Source of the DNA: Acidimicrobiaceae bacterium | Lineage (GTDB): Bacteria; Actinomycetota; Acidimicrobiia; Acidimicrobiales; Palsa-688 | Assembly: GCA_030838025.1 (NCBI GenBank) | Contig: JAUTXM010000464.1 | Location: 1-7,014, forward strand | Direction of reading: 5' to 3' | Length of the DNA stretch: 7,014 bases | Shown here: positions 5,854 to 7,014 of the stretch, piece by piece | Position numbering within the stretch: the first letter of the stretch is position 1 | Layout: the number at the start of each line of letters is the position of its first letter | The notes under the pieces: model-generated | Database searches by the model: none | Told to the model about the DNA's origin: nothing | The model's input: the letters and a program-made list of their open reading frames with translations, nothing else | Program-made: the position numbers and the translations under genes

Positions 5854-6465
5854 GTGCGTGCACCCACCGCCCTGCCGCGTTCGTTCTACCTGCGTGACCC
5901 ACGAGTCGTCGCGCCGGAGCTGCTCAACAAGTTGCTGGTGGCCGGCTCCCGGGCGGGGCGCATCGTGGAGGTGGAGGCGTATTGCGGTCGCGAGGACCCG
6001 GGGAGCCACGCCTACCGGGGTCTGACGCCGCGCAACGCGGTGATGTTCGGACCCCCGGGCCGGCTGTATGTGTACCGGAGCTACGGCGTGCACTGGTGCG
6101 CCAATGCCGTTTGCCGTCCCGATGGGGTGGGTGAGGCGGTGCTCATCCGGGCGCTGGCGCCGGTTTCCGGTACCGAGGAGATGCGCGCCGCCCGGTCACG
6201 GGGCCAGATCCATCCTCTGGCCGAACGCGACCTGTGCCGCGGCCCGGGCCGGTTATGCCAGGCGTTGGGCATCGGCGGTGAGCACAACGGGGCCGACCTG
6301 GTTGCCGGCGACCGGGGGGTTCAGATCGTCGACGATGATGTGGTCCCGCCCAGCGAGCCCGGGGTGTCGGTGAGGATCGGCCTCACCAAGGGGGCCGAAC
6401 ACCCCTGGCGCTACTTCGTTGCCGGCGACCGCCACGTCTCGGGTCGGCCTTGGCGGTGCCAGTAG
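5854..6465 (+). CDS. mpg: 3-methyladenine DNA glycosylase (AAG/MPG family)
   Basis: This family excises alkylated purines such as 3-methyladenine, starting base-excision repair. The 203-residue product has the usual bacterial length. GRIVEVEAYCG contains Glu41 and Tyr43, equivalent to the catalytic Glu125 and to Tyr127 of the human enzyme; His52 matches human His136; LYVYRSYG contains Tyr77, matching the DNA-intercalating Tyr162; and Asn84 matches Asn169. LIRALAPV and GPGRLCQALGI are further family landmarks. GTG 5854 abuts the argH stop with no gap, so it is probably co-transcribed with the arg genes and coupled to argH, although it has no role in arginine synthesis. The final residues (HPWRYFVAGDRHVSGRPWRCQ minus its last residue is the repeated stretch) are encoded by the first unit of a tandem array that continues downstream. 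The DNA glycosylase call is firm; substrate range is not visible. Confidence 0.95.
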   Translation: MRAPTALPRSFYLRDPRVVAPELLNKLLVAGSRAGRIVEVEAYCGREDPGSHAYRGLTPRNAVMFGPPGRLYVYRSYGVHWCANAVCRPDGVGEAVLIRALAPVSGTEEMRAARSRGQIHPLAERDLCRGPGRLCQALGIGGEHNGADLVAGDRGVQIVDDDVVPPSEPGVSVRIGLTKGAEHPWRYFVAGDRHVSGRPWRCQ

Positions 6466-6697
6466 GGGGCCGGGCACCGGTGGCGTCATTACTTCGTGCC
6501 CGGGTGGTCGCCGCGTCTCGGGTCGGCCCGTGGCGGTGCCAGTAGGGACACCGGTGCCGCTACTTCGTGCCCGGCGGGCCGCCTCGTCTCGGGTCGGCCG
6601 TGGTGGCGCTTGTAGGGGCTGGGCACCGGTGCCGCTACTTCGTGCCCGGCGGCCGCCACGTCTCGGGTCGGCCGTGGCGGCCCTGGTAGCGGTCGCC
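6400..6697 (+). repeat. Decayed tandem array of the mpg 3' end, four units of ~75 bp
   Basis: Units begin with CACC at 6400, 6475, 6549 and 6624 (74-75 bp apart). Each contains TACTTCGT (6412, 6490, 6561, 6636) and GTCTCGGGTCGGCC (6436, 6515, 6586, 6660). The first unit is the last 66 bases of mpg, stop codon included, plus nine bases. Units 2 and 3 have small indels that break the mpg frame; unit 4 still reads HRCRYFVPGGRHVSGRPW and ends in TAG as mpg does. A shortened fifth copy may follow from 6697 (CACC then TCGTACCC). Units contain ACCGGT-centred palindromes, perfect over 12 bases in unit 4 (GGCACCGGTGCC at 6622-6633). I read it as tandem duplication of a gene end followed by decay. Confidence 0.9.
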
Positions 6698-6826
6698 ACC
6701 TCGTACCCTGGGGCGGAACAGGCACCGGAGCCCGCCGAACTATCGCCGACCCAGCGGCCGGTCGGTACGCCCGCTCTGGTACAGTGCTCTCTCGTCCCCT
6801 CGGGGGCGGCCTCGACGGCCAGCGGG
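6698..6826 (+). other. Spacer between mpg repeat array and rRNA-type promoter
   Basis: No gene or RNA is recognised here. Two small inverted repeats lie side by side, CCCCTCGGGG (6796-6805) and GGCC-TCGAC-GGCC (6808-6820), ending just before the promoter. Neither has a T tract, so an intrinsic terminator for the mpg transcript is not evident. TACAGT at 6780-6785 fits an actinobacterial -10 pattern (TAnnnT) but has no matching -35. Confidence 0.6.
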
Positions 6827-6855
6827 TTGACACCGCGAACCGGCGTCGGTAGTCT
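6827..6855 (+). promoter_or_regulatory. Sigma-70-type promoter, probably of an rRNA operon
   Basis: TTGACA at 6827-6832 is a perfect -35 box. Exactly 17 bases later comes TAGTCT (6850-6855), an actinobacterial-type -10 (TAnnnT) close to the TAGACT of mycobacterial rrn promoters. Transcription would start near 6861-6864. The perfect -35 and the downstream boxA-like leader make a housekeeping rRNA promoter the best reading. No gene between it and the window end competes for it. Confidence 0.75.
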
Positions 6856-6861
6856 GAGTAG

Positions 6862-7014
6862 CCGCTCGTCAAGCGCCTAGCGCTGGTCGGGTGCGTCGGA
6901 TAACGCAGGGGATCTCCCCTCCACCTTCCGGCCAGGCGGTTCGACACCTCCATCTCGTGTGAGACGCGTGTCGCCGTCGCAACGCTCCTTGAAAACGGAA
7001 CAGAGACAAGCCAA
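6862..7014 (+). other. Probable 5' leader of a 16S-23S-5S rRNA operon (incomplete)
   Basis: From the predicted start to the window end there is no credible ORF. Short hairpins are visible: AGCGC-CTA-GCGCT (6872-6884), AGGGGATCTCCCCT (6907-6920, five- to six-base arms), and CGACAC (6942-6947) facing GTGTCG (6968-6973). The terminal segment, with CTTGAAAAC followed by GGAACAG, resembles the conserved leader block found shortly upstream of 16S rRNA in many Gram-positive bacteria. The mature 16S 5' end is not in the window, so the identity is inferred. Confidence 0.6.
6983..6996 (+). promoter_or_regulatory. boxA-like antitermination element
   Basis: CGCTCCTTGAAAAC resembles rRNA boxA sequences (TGCTCTTTAACA in E. 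coli, TTCTTTGAAAAC-type in Gram-positives), the RNA site where NusB/NusE load to prevent premature termination. Its position about 120 bases after the promoter and at the end of the leader fits. It is recognised by resemblance only. Confidence 0.55.

Noticed and set aside
6400..6697. CRISPR array
   Set aside because: The units are contiguous ~75-bp tandem repeats related over their whole length, without short identical repeats separated by unique spacers, and no cas gene is present.
6757..6785. A second promoter with -10 TACAGT (6780-6785)
   Set aside because: No recognisable -35 lies 16-18 bases upstream; the TAnnnT match alone is weak.
6796..6820. Intrinsic terminator formed by CCCCTCGGGG and GGCC-TCGAC-GGCC
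   Set aside because: Stems are short, the first has only a two-base loop, and there is no T tract.
6419..6880. 153-codon + strand frame downstream of mpg, and matching - strand frames at 6253-6699 and 6489-6953
   Set aside because: They read through the decayed mpg-tail repeats in shifted frames and into the rRNA-type promoter; the periodic peptide is explained by the repeat.

Overview
The window holds the distal part of a biosynthetic arginine operon on the + strand, followed by a DNA-repair gene and by what looks like the promoter and leader of a ribosomal RNA operon. The order argB-argD-argF-argR-argG-argH, with argR between argF and argG, is the usual Actinomycetota arrangement (argCJBDFRGH). 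The very high GC content, the GTG/TTG starts and the rRNA-type promoter fit a high-GC actinobacterium. I lean towards an Acidimicrobiia-like lineage, but that is inference and not proven here.

Layout: 1-540 is the C-terminal part of argB, cut by the window edge. At 535-575 a 17-bp tandem duplication multiplies the argB stop/argD start overlap. Then come argD (571-1737), argF (1734-2627), argR (2624-3091), a 34-bp gap with a ribosome binding site, argG (3126-4331), and a 136-bp argG-argH spacer. The spacer carries a 21-bp tandem repeat, a very strong 46-nt hairpin and a possible 47-residue ORF that overlaps both flanking genes. argH (4468-5853) and mpg (5854-6465) follow. From 6400 the 3' end of mpg is repeated about four times as a decaying tandem array reaching about 6697. 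A TTGACA/17 bp/TAGTCT promoter lies at 6827-6855, followed by a leader with short hairpins and a boxA-like element that runs off the window, where 16S rRNA is expected.

Function: ArgB and ArgD carry acetylated glutamate towards N-acetylornithine. ArgF, ArgG and ArgH convert ornithine through citrulline and argininosuccinate to arginine. ArgR is the arginine-sensing repressor. Almost every junction is a stop/start overlap or direct abutment (ATGA, GTGA, GTGA, possibly GTGA and TTGA, TGA|GTG), so the genes are probably one polycistronic, translationally coupled unit. Mpg has no metabolic link to arginine and appears to ride in the operon.

The enzymes are ordinary. The unusual material is at the junctions: chained six-codon minigenes before argD, the hairpin plus double-overlap ORF before argH, and the tandem array derived from the mpg tail. 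I see no CRISPR array, tRNA, transposase, phage gene or defence system.
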